A stretch of DNA of 64,000 bases, from the NCBI GenBank assembly GCA_030248215.1, contig JASANG010002758.1:1-64000 (forward strand), read 5' to 3'. The stretch comes from Enoplolaimus lenunculus (lineage: Eukaryota; Nematoda; Enoplea; Enoplida; Thoracostomopsidae). The position numbers were made by a program, and so were the translations under genes. The notes under the pieces were generated by a model. That model ran no database searches. It was not told the origin of the DNA and saw nothing but the letters and a program-made list of their open reading frames with translations. Below, piece after piece: positions 1 to 10,149 of this stretch. The stretch's first letter is position 1; each line of letters begins with the position of its first letter.

Positions 1-640
1 TTATTATAGCAAAAACATGATTTTGCAAAATTTGTATTGGGAACGGCATTTAGGATCAGATACATTGTATGTCAAAGAATCATGGAAATGGGCAAAGGCG
101 AAGTATGTGGACGGTAAAGTACGGGACTTGCACTATAAACTAAGACAAAACCGTCTTTATATAAATAATAGGTTATCATATTTTACTACAACATCAAAGT
201 ATTGTTGTTACTGCCGTATACAAGGGATAGATGTAGTTGAGGACATCCCACATGTTTTCATTTATTGTTCCCGTGCGTATAATTTTGTTTTTGAAATTAC
301 ACCAATTTTGCAACGGTTACTAGGTTGTCATAAGATTAATCTGTCCGATTTAATATTGGGAAAAAGTAATACATCTACACAAAATTATCAATGTTTTAAT
401 TTTTTAATTCAGTATATGCAGTTCGCTCTATGGAAATCGCGAAGCTTATTAAATTTTCATAATACATTAGAGAACCCAATGTCCATCTTTAGGAAAAGTG
501 TTTTTAGATCACTTTGTAGACTTAAAGTGCGACTGAAAGGGCCCGTTTTTGATCGTGTTTTCGGGATCATTACGGAAAACTCGAATGCGTCGCCAGGCTT
601 TAAATTGGTAATATAGGCGGAACGTTTGCGGGAAAAAATT
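1..640 (+). mobile_element. LINE (non-LTR retrotransposon) ORF2 3' end, truncated by window edge
   Basis: A 199-codon open frame (17-616) matches the C-terminal tail of a LINE reverse transcriptase polyprotein. Near residues 63-86 it carries a zf-RVT-like cluster, CCYC followed by H and C in the order C-x2-C-x(n)-H-x4-C. This sits after a basic, aromatic stretch (KVRDLHYKLRQNRLYINNR), as in L1/Tx1-type elements. The apurinic endonuclease and polymerase domains would lie upstream, off the window. The frame runs to a clean stop, so this copy may be fairly young. No poly(A) tail or target duplication is evident downstream. Family and domain layout are established knowledge; the clade is inferred and uncertain. 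Confidence 0.6.
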
Positions 641-909
641 TTAAGCGAAATTGTTTTTAGAAGTTAATGCCGGATAAGAATAAAACTAAGTAAATTAATT
701 TTTGACCGCTATTTTACTAGCATAACAAGAGAATCTAAATCAGTGATTGATTTTCAGTTAGACATTTTCTAATAATCAGGTTTTCACATTGTTGATTTCT
801 AAGCGTGAATAATCGTTGTTAACTATATCTGTGTTGGTTGTAGTGTTCTGTTATAATCTCCATATGAGCGGTGGAGAAGTGTTAAATTGACTAGTAAACT
901 TTCTCTCTC
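641..909. other. AT-rich spacer
   Basis: Probably LINE 3' UTR grading into unique sequence before the minisatellite. No gene, RNA or clear repeat boundary is visible. Confidence 0.4.
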
Positions 910-2332
910 TCCTACTGTCCCGCTGTCCCACTGTCCCGCTGTCCTACTGTCCCCCTGTCCTACTGTCCTACTGTCCCACTGTCCTACTGCCCTACTGTCC
1001 TACTGTCCCGCTGTCCTACTGTCCCGCTGTCCTGCTGTCCCACTGTCCCGCTGTCCTATTGTCCCGCTGTCCTACTGTCCCACTGTCCCGCTGTCCTACT
1101 GTCCCGCTGTCCCACTGTCCCGCTGTCCTACTGTCCCGCTGTCCTGTCCCACTGTCCCACTGTCCTGCTGTCCCACTGTCCTGCTGTCCCGCTGCCCTAC
1201 TGTCCCGCTGTCCTACTGTCCCGCTGTCCTACTGTCCCGCTGGCCCACTGTCCTGCTGTCCCACTGTCCTACTGTCCCGCTGTCCTACTGTCCCGCTGTC
1301 CTACTGTTCCGCTGTCCCACTGTCCTGCTGTCCCACTGTCCCGCTGTCCTACTGTCCCGCTGTCCTACTGTCCCGCTGACCTACTGTCCCGCTGTCCTAC
1401 TGTCCCACTGTCCCACTGTCCCGCTGTCCTACTGTCCTACTGTCCCGCTGTCCTACTGTCCCGCTGTCCTGCTGTCCCACTGTCCTACTGTCCCGCTATC
1501 CTACTGTCCCGCTGCCCCACTGTCCTGCTGTCCCACTGTCCCGCTGTCCTACTGTCCCACTGTCCCGCTGTCCCACTGTCCCGCTGTCCTACTGTCCCGC
1601 TGTCCTACTGTCCTACTGTCCCGCTGTCCCACTGTCCCGCTGTCCTACTGTCCCACTGTCCCGCTGTCCTACTGTCCCGCTGTCCTACTGTCCCGCTGTC
1701 CTACTGTCCCGCTGTCCTACTGTCCCGCTGTCCTACTGTCCCGCTGTCCTACTACTGTCCCACTGTCCCGCTGTCCTACTGTCCTACTGTCCCGCTGTCC
1801 TACTGTCCCGCTGTCCTACTGTCCCGCTGTCCTACTGTCCCGCTGTCCCACTGTCCCACTGTCCCGCTGTCCAACTGTCCCACTGTCCCACTGTCCCGCT
1901 GTCCTACTGTCCTACTGTCCCGCTGTCCTACTGTCCCGCTGTCCTACTGTCCCGCTGTCCTACTGTCCCGCTGTCCTACTGTCCTGCTGTCCCACTGTCC
2001 CACTGTCCCACTGTCCTACTGTCCCGCTGTCCCGCTGTCCAACTGTCCCACTGTCCCGCTGTCCTACTGTCCTACTGTCCCGCTGTCCTACTGTCCCGCT
2101 GTCCTACTGTCCCGCTGTCCTACTGTCCCGCTGTCCTACTGTCCTGCTGTCCCACTGTCCCACTGTCCTGCTGTCCCACTGTCCTACTGTCCCGCTGTCC
2201 CGCTGTCCAACTGTCCCACTGTCCCGCTGTCCTACTGTCCTACTGTCCCGCTGTCCAACTGTCCTACTGTCCCGCTGTCCTACTGTCCCGCTGTCCTACT
2301 GTCCTGCTGTCCCACTGTCCCACTGTCCCGGG
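910..2332. repeat. Octamer minisatellite, (T/C)(A/G)CTGTCC units
   Basis: About 1.4 kb is built from an 8-base unit, TACTGTCC, CGCTGTCC or CACTGTCC, often paired into a 16-base TACTGTCC-CGCTGTCC period. Because 8 is not divisible by 3 and the unit has no stop in any frame, plus-strand frames stay open for hundreds of codons (a 489-codon one spans 887-2356). The resulting Pro/Leu/Cys/Ser octapeptide repeat is a by-product of the repeat, not a protein. At the right edge the array meets a small palindrome (CCCGGGACAGCGGGACGG, about 2325-2343). That is followed by a motif like the end of the GGCCCATG MITE family seen elsewhere in the window. Confidence 0.92.
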
Positions 2333-2664
2333 ACAGCGGGACGGCCCTCAGCGTAACATGGGCCCAGTACACAACTACATAATTGTTAAATAGGATTTGA
2401 ATCTTAAGGTCTCCTTGCGGAATAAATGCTCGCATGCACACAATGATACTCCAATCGTAAACTTAAACAGATTCCCTTTTGACACAAATTTCTCAAAGCC
2501 GGTTTTGCACCAAAAGATTGCATACCAATTTTCACAAAATTCTCGAATCACACCGAAAATTTCGTCAAAAATACCACTTAGCCTCGACATATTATTGTAA
2601 ACAAAGAGCTCCAAGTATTATCTCAAAAATACGCAGGCATTCAACTCTAAGAATTCACTTCGTG
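2333..2664. other. Spacer with no supported gene
   Basis: Short open frames exist on both strands but none resembles a protein I know, and opposite frames overlap fully. I see nothing convincing here. Confidence 0.4.
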
Positions 2665-2873
2665 CACTGCAAAAAATAGTGAGTCAAATTGACTCTCTCC
2701 GAAATAGGCTTTACGGGACTACACAAACTGAGTCAAATTCGACTCCGCCAGAGCCAAATTCGGCTCACTGAGTCGCACGTTTGACTCTGGCGGAGTCGAA
2801 TTTGACTCAGTTTGTGTAGTCCCGTAGAGCCTATTTCGGAGGGAGTGAATTTGACTCAACATTTTTTGCAGTG
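2665..2873. mobile_element. Palindromic MITE (hairpin), CACTGC...GCAGTG
   Basis: The two halves are near-perfect inverted copies meeting near 2770, so the whole 209 bases folds into one long hairpin. The ends read CACTGCAAAAAAT and its complement. The arms carry repeated GAGTCAAATT / GAATTTGACTC motifs and a shared CCGAAATAGGCT block. No coding capacity. The target duplication is unclear: flanks are CGTG on the left and TGTG on the right, so the superfamily is not assigned. Confidence 0.8.
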
Positions 2874-3311
2874 TGTGCAACTAGATAAATAACAAATCAC
2901 AATCGATAAACTCCGAAAACGCATTAACTCCACAATACACACACCGAAGCCGTCGGGCAGCAACTCGCATCTGAATACCACTGAGCTTCCCCTAAACGCC
3001 AGCGCGCAGCGCTTTCATACCCATAGTTTGAAAGGTTAAACGGTAACGGGAATGGATGCAAAAAGCTTTGGAAACTTTACAGATTGTGTTTAAGTCTGCG
3101 TATCTCACTACTAAACACAACATTTTTTACTAATATTGAACTTTCAAAATTGAAGTTTCAATTTAAATAAAAACGCACGTATTAAATTTATTAATAAGGG
3201 TTTAAACACTTTTAGATGGGTGACAATCGTGATAACTGGGACTCGAAATCATCTAAAATTCAAGCAACAGTTTCTGTTAATATTGCACAAATTTTACACA
3301 AAATGTATACA
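2874..3311. other. Intergenic spacer
   Basis: AT-rich, no ORF or repeat that I can support. Confidence 0.4.
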
Positions 3312-3314
3312 TAA

Positions 3315-3374
3315 TGCGTCGTCCACAATATTTCGCGTACAGCGCGTGGAATTTCACATTAGCCATAGACAACT
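3315..3374 (+). repeat. Left terminal inverted repeat of the 3.26 kb transposon
   Basis: Pairs with 6517-6576 in inverted orientation, and the preceding TAA matches the one after 6576. Confidence 0.85.
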
Positions 3375-4397
3375 ACCATTAACTATCTACAACTAAATTA
3401 GCAACGACACTTACCCTAGAAAGTTTTCAATAGCAACCGCCATTGCGTTTTAACTTTTAAAATTATTTTCTAAAATTTCATTTTGTTAAAAATTTTAAAA
3501 CAGAAACTGTCTATAGTTTTTTCAAAATAAAGAGTTCCAACAATTGCTATAATTTAAAATAAGCACCATCGACACTTGCCCTTCCAAAATTTGGCACCGT
3601 TAGACGGTTGCCGCAATAATTTTGCTTCTTCACCAACACCTGCTGTTAGCAAAGCAAAACAGCATAGACGATTGCCGGTAGAAGTTTGAATACAGCCATT
3701 GTCTATAGTGCAGTGCTTGAAATGTACACTTCTGCAGAAAGCATACAATGGTGGTATGGTGCGCATACACTGTAGTGCAAAAAGGGAAAAATGAAAAATG
3801 GGGACGGAAAACAAATGAATGGACAACATAGGATCATGTTTCCAGTGTGGTTGATCCTAGAAAGGAGCGAAACGTAGTAGAAGACTATTCCTTAATAGAA
3901 CTTTAAATCTGCAACTTCCGATATAAAGCATGTTGATTTTCAAGTGCGATTTTTTATTCTGCCATGCCAGTTTTTACAATGGTCACATTTTTGTATCCAG
4001 GAAAATTTCTATATTTTGATTTCTTTGTTTTTGCCCATTCAAAACTTGCCACAAAGTGTATACGTCTATAAAAAAGCCAACGTTTTGCGTTATTCCTGAA
4101 ATCAACAAAAACGCCTGATACGTTTGTTTTTCTACAAATTTGTATTTTTAGCACTTGCTATGTATACGCAGTTTTGGTGTCAAGACATTTACATTGCAAA
4201 AGCTTCATTGAATCATTCTTCTAAGCCCAAGCCTATGTGAAATGATGTTCTTTAAAAGGTGTATGGGTGTGCAAGATCCAAATATTCCAAAAGGTACTGT
4301 AGCGCAGCGTGAATCAAAGCGTATTTCTTTTCAGAACAGAAATTTTTAAAATACAGAATATGCTCGCATGAAAGGGGTTTTCCTTGCATGAATACAT

Positions 4398-4568
4398 TAT
4401 AAGCATTTGCTTGACTAATGTCAATCTCGACAGCATTTATAATGGGGATGCATGTTATGTCTTTGTAAAACTCAAACGCATGAATATATAAGCATTTGCT
4501 TGACTAATGTCAATTTCGACAGCATTTATAATGGGGATGCGTGTTGTCTTTGTAAAACTCAAACGCAG
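4398..4568. repeat. Two-copy tandem duplication, period about 89
   Basis: The segment starting TATAAGCATTTGCTTGACTA at 4398 is repeated from 4487 with a few changes and a short deletion. It sits inside the transposon body. Confidence 0.85.
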
Positions 4569-4576
4569 AGCAATAG

Positions 4577-4603
4577 AAATTTTTTTATTTATTTATTTAT
4601 TTG
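4577..4603. repeat. ATTT microsatellite
   Basis: Short run of ATTT units just after the tandem duplication. Confidence 0.8.
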
Positions 4604-5850
4604 GTTGTGTATATCTTGATCTACGCCATATATCATGAATAGGTAGGGAAGTTTTAAATGGGTTCATTTTCCCATTTTCCCGGTGAAAATATATAGTTGT
4701 TTCAATTTTCTATTTTCCCAGCCAAAATATGCAGCTGTCCCGTTTTCCCTTTTGCTCGAAATAAGCCTGCCCCTTTTTTCAGTTTTACGTTTAAACTTCT
4801 GCGTCTTGCTGTCTCGCGGGAAAACGGGACGGTCCTAAAAAAGTAACATTAGACATACGTACATCGGCCCTAAGTATTAACATTGGCCAGTCAAAGTAAA
4901 AAAATATACGCATTTTCTAGAAGTCGCTTTTCGTTTCAAACTTGATTCTAAACATTTGTTGTTGGCACATTGTCTATGTTTTTTATTCTGTGAAAAGTCA
5001 CAGATATACGATTTCAGCATGTTTATTTTTCGTTACCCAAGCCTTAAAATTTCACCATACAGAGAATACATTCAAAATTTTCTAAACTGTTTAAGCATTT
5101 ACATTTTTTAAAACGTAGTTTTTAAGCCTTGCCTGCCGCTGCTACATAGCCTGCCAAATTGTGAATTTGTGCTGTTGTTCATTGAAAAACATCAAAAATA
5201 AAAAGTTTTTTAAAAATTTTAATGTATTTCAGCGCGTATACTAGGAGTCCAGAGAATACAATTTAAAGTTTCCCGAAAACCGAGTACATGCTTTAAATTT
5301 TTAAAATATAAAATTTAAGGGGTCTCATAGCTGACGACACGTTTAACAGTTAAAACATTTAAAATATTCGGGGCTTCTTCGAATCTGTGATTGGGGGCAC
5401 TGACAATCTTTACGCCGGCCGTGATACCAACAAACGTAGGGGATCGTAGCTAAGAGGGCCATGGGCTCATGATGCATGTTGGTTTCACCCGCGTTGTCCT
5501 CCGGCTCCGATATATTTAAAATTGTTTGTGAGCCCTATGGCCGATGTGTTAACGGGGTCGAAACAGTAGTATATTGTAAAGCATAATCCTAAGCTTTAGC
5601 CTAGACGTAAAGCGTAGAATGAGATACCTAAAAAAATATGCTTTTAAAGCCTACTACAATTCCACACAAAAATGTTCTGCTCCTGATCGTTTTAAACACA
5701 TGGAGCGCCCCTATATGGTCCTGCTGGTCTGTATACTTATGTTTACCCTTGCACTTCTTCAATCCGAACCTAGAGAGCAGCCCGAGGGGGGCCGGAGGCT
5801 CAGCCCCTTCCCTCTTGAAGAATTTTGCCACCCCCCCCCTTGAAATAGTT

Positions 5851-6048
5851 AGCCCATGTTTACTTTTATAGGGCCGTCCCGGTTTCGGGTGGGTCTAAAA
5901 AGCAAAGTAGACATTTAAATAGATTCTAGATACATTTTTGGAGGCTTAGGCTTAGGTTTTAAATCCTTAGGAACTCATTTTTGCAACGCTTACGCTTACG
6001 ATAGACTTTTTAGAAATACGCTTTCTTCTGTTGCGCCCTACATTGGCC
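5851..6048. mobile_element. GGCCCATG-family MITE, diverged copy
   Basis: The ends read AGCCCATGTTTACTTTTATA then GGGCCG on the left and ACATTGGCC on the right. The interior has the family's CTTAGGCTTAGG-type motifs. Compare the cleaner copies at 41367-41524 and 41685-41856. The target duplication is not convincing in this copy. Confidence 0.5.
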
Positions 6049-6516
6049 AAATATTTTATGCGCCCTTTTTAAGGGTGAGCTGGCTTCGGCCCTGTACCCA
6101 GACCCAGGCTAGAATACGTTTCCACTTCCACCGCACTTGTCGAAAAAATAAAACAGAGAAAAATAGTTTGATTGCAGATAAGCGTAGACAGCTGCCGTGC
6201 TTTAGAAAGCCCGCCGATGACCACCTGTTGCGTTGCATAGGAAACAGCAACTGTCGAAGCTGTTTTCTGTTAAAGTAGTATAGACAGCTACTGTATATTT
6301 TTACCACACAAAACACACTTGCCATCCTAATGATTAAAAAGCTTGGACGACATTTAATGTTCGAAATGAGTATGAATAACAGTTGCCGTATTTAAAATTT
6401 TTAGCATGTGTAAATCAGTTTTTGTTGAAAAATGGCAGTTGTCGATAAGAATTAAAAAATTTTCAAAATTTTAAAAAACAGTAGCACTACGTGCTGTCAC
6501 CGGTATAGTAGATAGC

Positions 6517-6576
6517 AGTTGTCTATGGCTAATGTGAAATTCCACGCGCTGTACGCGAAATATTGTGGACGACGCA
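6517..6576 (-). repeat. Right terminal inverted repeat of the 3.26 kb transposon
   Basis: Inverted copy of 3315-3374. The flanking TAA follows at 6577-6579. Confidence 0.85.
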
Positions 6577-6777
6577 TAATACTAACAACTTCAGCTTCGT
6601 TGATGAAAAAGAGGGTTATTCTCAATCTGAATGAATAGATAATTATTTGCTTTACTGAATAGGTTAAGAAGTACCCATTTTATCGCACTGTACCCGTCAG
6701 ACATGCTCAACCAAACTCCGGTAAACACATCGCAACCGCTACAACTACATTGCTGCTTTAACATGCCAACATATAAT

Positions 6778-6851
6778 ATCAACAACAACAACAACAACAA
6801 CAAAAACAATAACAAAAACAACAACAACAACAACAAAAACAACAGCAACAA

Positions 6852-6887
<36 letters not shown>

Positions 6888-6935
6888 AAACAACGACAAC
6901 AACAACAACAACATTAATAACAGCAACAACAAAGT
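6778..6935. repeat. AAC trinucleotide microsatellite
   Basis: Interrupted (AAC/AAA)n run. Its open frames (poly-Asn on plus, poly-Leu on minus) are composition artefacts. Confidence 0.9.
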
Positions 6936-7297
6936 TTTATACTTTTCGCTCATGAAGAAACTAGAGTTGCAAAAGTTGCAATCTGGCTATACATCTAATT
7001 GATTACCTATGACATAAATTTAGAAATGATCGTTTCTTTTGACGTTTGGTTTCGTTAGTGTGAATTAGATAGCTAGTGAAACGCATATAGAGTCTTCGAC
7101 TGGCAACCGTATTCTCAACTGTTTGAAGAATCACCATGTAGACAGTAATGGGTCCTCAAAAAATTGACCTGAACGCGCTGCAGATGAGTAATTCCGTAGG
7201 GTTGATCAAATGCAATAACTGTGCCAAATTGGGAGCGCGCTGTCAGTCAAGGTAGGAACCGGGACATCAGAACTTTCCACTAAGCAGCTGGAAAAGC

Positions 7298-7372
7298 GGG
7301 CTAGAGCGGGGATCGAACTCTTAGCCTATGGATCCTTAAGCGAGCACCCTACCACTGCGCCACGTAGCCCGC
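7298..7372 (-). repeat. tRNA-like sequence (SINE head or degraded tRNA)
   Basis: Reading the minus strand gives a plausible A box (TGGCGCAGTGG) and a B box close to consensus (AGTTCGATCCC), with GGGC/GCCC closing the ends. The anticodon arm does not pair cleanly, so a working tRNA is unlikely. Confidence 0.55.
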
Positions 7373-7608
7373 CTCTTCAACTGCATTTTTCATCGACTAT
7401 ATGTGTCGACCGTACAACACAATGTGCATTGCATCTATTGCATATGCACCAGCACAAGCATATCTCACATGCTTACACGCGCGTTTCACTAATTCTAAAG
7501 TTATACTTTGCGGGACTATGACTGTCAGAACTGCGCGGTCGGGACGACCCCTTTCTCCGAAGTACTGCGAATATTTTTGGTTTCCCTCTAAATTTCTCCG
7601 AAAGATAT

Positions 7609-7680
7609 GACCACGCCGGGAATCGAACCTTGGGCCTCTCGCTCGCGAGTCAAGCGCGCTACCCATTACACCATGCGGTC
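7609..7680 (-). repeat. tRNA-derived SINE head, copy 1
   Basis: 72 bases; A box TGGTGTAATGG and B box GGTTCGATTCC are both good RNA polymerase III promoter matches. The anticodon loop could read CGC (Ala), but the anticodon and T stems have mismatches, favouring a SINE over a tRNA gene. Confidence 0.65.
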
Positions 7681-7947
7681 GATATCATAATTTTCTTTGG
7701 TGCTATATGTGCACGAGCACGAGTATGTATGTGTCTTAACATGACACACTGTGCGCATGCACCAGCTGCCCCGCGTATACTCACATTCTCCCTTTAGGCG
7801 GTCGCCCCGGACCGCGAATCCAAACTTCTCCGAATCCATGGGCCTGCAATTTACAGCGCCCGTCTCGGTGGGACCTCCATGTCAGAACTGCTTCTCCGAA
7901 GTATTGCGAATATTTTTGGTTTTCCCCAAAATTTCTCCGAAAGATGT

Positions 7948-8020
7948 AACCACGCCGGGAATCGAACCTCGGACCTCTCGCTCGCGAGTCAAGCGCGCTA
8001 TCCATTACACCACGCGGCCG
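7948..8020 (-). repeat. tRNA-derived SINE head, copy 2
   Basis: Near-duplicate of 7609-7680 with the same A and B boxes and the same T-stem mismatches. Confidence 0.65.
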
Positions 8021-8201
8021 AAACATAATTTTCTCTGGTGCTATATATGTGCACGAGCATGAGTATGTATGTGTCTTAACATTACACACTCTGCACATGC
8101 ACCAGCTGCACCGCGTATACTCACAATGACCGTGTACGGTTATGCGGCCTTATGGGCAATGTATGTAAGTGTTATGTTAGTGCGAAATAGTTGAAACAAT
8201 T

Positions 8202-8275
8202 GACCACGGCTGGATTCGAACCAGCAGTTTTTGGCTAACCGGGCCAACGCTCTTACCGACTAAGGCATCGAGGCC
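8202..8275 (-). repeat. tRNA-like sequence inside a flanking inverted repeat
   Basis: On the minus strand this 74-base stretch folds well. It has a seven-pair acceptor arm with one T-T mismatch, a perfect five-pair anticodon stem (TTGGC/GCCAA) and a perfect five-pair T stem with loop TTCGAAT. The loop would read GGT (Thr), but position 33 is C, not the near-invariant U. AGTTGAAACAA before it and TTGTTTCAACT after it extend the fold. A mobile tRNA-derived element is more likely than a functional tRNA-Thr. Confidence 0.55.
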
Positions 8276-8938
8276 TTGTTTCAACTACTTGTGTTAGCTA
8301 GTATATGCGTTGTTTACCAGTGCACTACGCTGTGTACTTCGTAGCTACTGCGTTATATCTATTACGTGTTGTTTTTTACGTGTGTGCTAATGATTTGGGT
8401 ATTCCATCGTGCTGTACCCGACACACCAGCTGGAAATGGGGGCTGCACACATTTTGATATAGTAACACTGTGCTTGGACATATGCGCAGGGGGCAGTGAC
8501 GTTAAAGAGTCGTGGCTGCTTTAAATTTGTTTGGCGCCCAAACATTTTAAAAAAGTATGCTATGTCTTGTTAAGTCATAGGCATGATTTGAGGCTGCATG
8601 GAGGCAAATAAACCTCAATCTAATGCTGCACATCTGTAAAATGTCGATGTATATGTAGTAAAGTTATATGTAGCAGCAATAAAACATGGAAGAACTCAGC
8701 TGTATGCGCAGAAACTAAAAACCGTCGTACGTTAACTTATCTGTATAATATGTGATTACGAATGCATGGATGCAAGTAAAAACCTCATGCTGATGCTGCA
8801 CATCGGTAAAACGCTGATGTATATCCAGTGCCTTCAAATACAGAAGTGGTAAACACATGGAGGAACCAAGATACATGTGTATAATGTTGAGGTGCTAATA
8901 AGGTATAAAAACAGAAAAACTCAGTAGCCGATTATTAG

Positions 8939-9012
8939 GCGGCGTGGCTCAGTGGCAGCGCGTTTGACTGAGAATCTGTCAGCCATGGGATCGAAACCTC
9001 GTAAATTCAGCA
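8939..9012 (+). repeat. tRNA-like sequence, plus strand
   Basis: The A box is good (TGGCTCAGTGG). The B box is degraded (GGGATCGAAACC) and the arms pair poorly. Read as a decayed SINE head or tRNA pseudogene. Confidence 0.45.
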
Positions 9013-10149
9013 CCATGAACTGGGCATTCGTGCCGTATATTTAGTTCCGAAGAGGTCATGATTGATGGTATATAATTGTCGGGAAAACTTGCTTGAGTCA
9101 CTAGCTAGAAATAAAACAATGATGTTTGGATAAAGTCTGAGCGCGACCTGAAATCCAGATCCAATTTAATATCCTACAAAAATCGATATCCTGTACACTG
9201 TCCTCAAATATCAACCCAAACGAACATTTTTTCGGTAAAGGCGCGCGATTCGTGAATCGCAGTACGACCCCTTTTACCGGGATATTACATATATGACAAT
9301 AATTTGAGCTCGAAAATCAATATCCGGGAAGAAAAGAAGTTGGGCAGAAGAGGGCAGAACAAAACCCTTCTAAAAGTTGCCAACATTGCGAAGTACGGGC
9401 AGCGTCCTGACCTCCAACAGTGAAATATTAAACGTAAATCTTCTGAAGAAGATCAAACTGAGTGCTCGAAAAGACATGATGAAGAAAAAGCCGAAAAGCG
9501 CTCCACAAGCGATGATGACGATGATCTGGATAATTACGAAGAAGAAGAAGAAGAGGTTCCACAATCAATGTTGCCGAAGATAACGACAAGTGTTCCATAA
9601 GCGACCTTGAATAAGATCAGGATGAGTGCTAGGCAAGCCTCGACATTGTATGATGGAGAAGATCATGAGATTATTTAATTTATGTAGAGATATGTATCTC
9701 AGGAATCAATTAGTACTTGTTTTTGATAGGCTGCAAGTTGTAAAACCGGATTCCGGCTCCTGTAAAGAAATCACGTATATTTCATTATTCGGTTCTTGGC
9801 CTCTTCCTCTTCCCATTTCTTGTTTAGGTTTGTCTCTAGGTTGAGCCTGTGTTAAAACTTGTGGGCAACACAAAAGTAGAGGCAAACCCCCAGGTTCAAC
9901 CTGAGGGCAATTTTGTCAATTCACGTGTACGTAGTAATATGTAAACCTGAGTGACATCAACATTCTTTAGCGTAATAATCAGGAGAAAATTGCTTACTAA
10001 TTTCGAGGATACATTGTCATTGGCTTTTATCGTACAGTTTAATAATTGTCCCTGTTTTAGATATATATTTTTAACTATGTGTATAACTGTGTAAGTATGT
10101 ATTGCGTTACGATTCAAATTTGAGTGTTATATGTCTACGTACATATATA
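9013..10149. other. Intergenic region upstream of the PPP1R21 gene
   Basis: Contains a GAA-rich, acidic-coding stretch (about 9430-9600) that I cannot tie to a protein. No obvious TATA box is visible just before the ATG at 10150; the gene may have a dispersed promoter. Confidence 0.4.

Larger units (their letters stand above)
3315..6576. mobile_element. Non-autonomous DNA transposon with ~60-bp TIRs and TAA target duplication
   Basis: The left end (3315-3374) and right end (6517-6576) are near-identical inverted copies for about 60 bases, starting TGCGTCGTCCACAATATTTC. Both are flanked by TAA (3312-3314 and 6577-6579), a 3-base duplication of the kind PIF/Harbinger elements make. Inside each end is a run of short subterminal motifs resembling GACAGYTGCCGT or its complement: at least five on the left to about 3720 and six on the right from about 6180. 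The 3.26 kb body has no transposase-like frame and carries nested insertions, including a tandem duplication at 4398-4568 and a GGCCCATG-family MITE near 5851-6048. Superfamily is inferred from the target duplication only. Confidence 0.75.
7525..8140 (-). repeat. Tandem duplication (period ~340) of a tRNA-derived SINE plus flank
   Basis: Two copies of the same module lie 339-340 bases apart. Each has a minus-strand tRNA-like head (7609-7680 and 7948-8020), a SINE body (about 7525-7608 and 7880-7947, sharing TGTCAGAACTGC and TTTCTCCGAA motifs), and a common flank (7684-7790 and 8024-8130, sharing CATAATTTTCT and CATGCACCAGCTGC). The tRNA-like part translates to the SALDSRARGPRFDSRRG peptide seen when this kind of tRNA-SINE is conceptually translated; it is not a protein. 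Confidence 0.75.

Noticed and set aside
887-2356. 489-codon and overlapping 106-codon open frames
   Set aside because: They are pure translations of the octamer minisatellite, whose unit has no stop in these frames.
2375-2614. 79-codon minus-strand frame with hydrophobic and Cys-rich sequence
   Set aside because: Overlaps equally open plus-strand frames and has no recognisable domain.
6591-7002. Poly-Asn and poly-Leu frames
   Set aside because: They are the AAC microsatellite read on each strand.
8202-8275. Functional tRNA-Thr(GGT) gene
   Set aside because: C at position 33, an acceptor mismatch and the flanking inverted repeat point to a mobile tRNA-like element.
9430-9680. Acidic GAA-rich frame (SDDDDDLDNYEEEEEE) as a gene exon
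   Set aside because: No splice partners or homologue; composition alone explains it.
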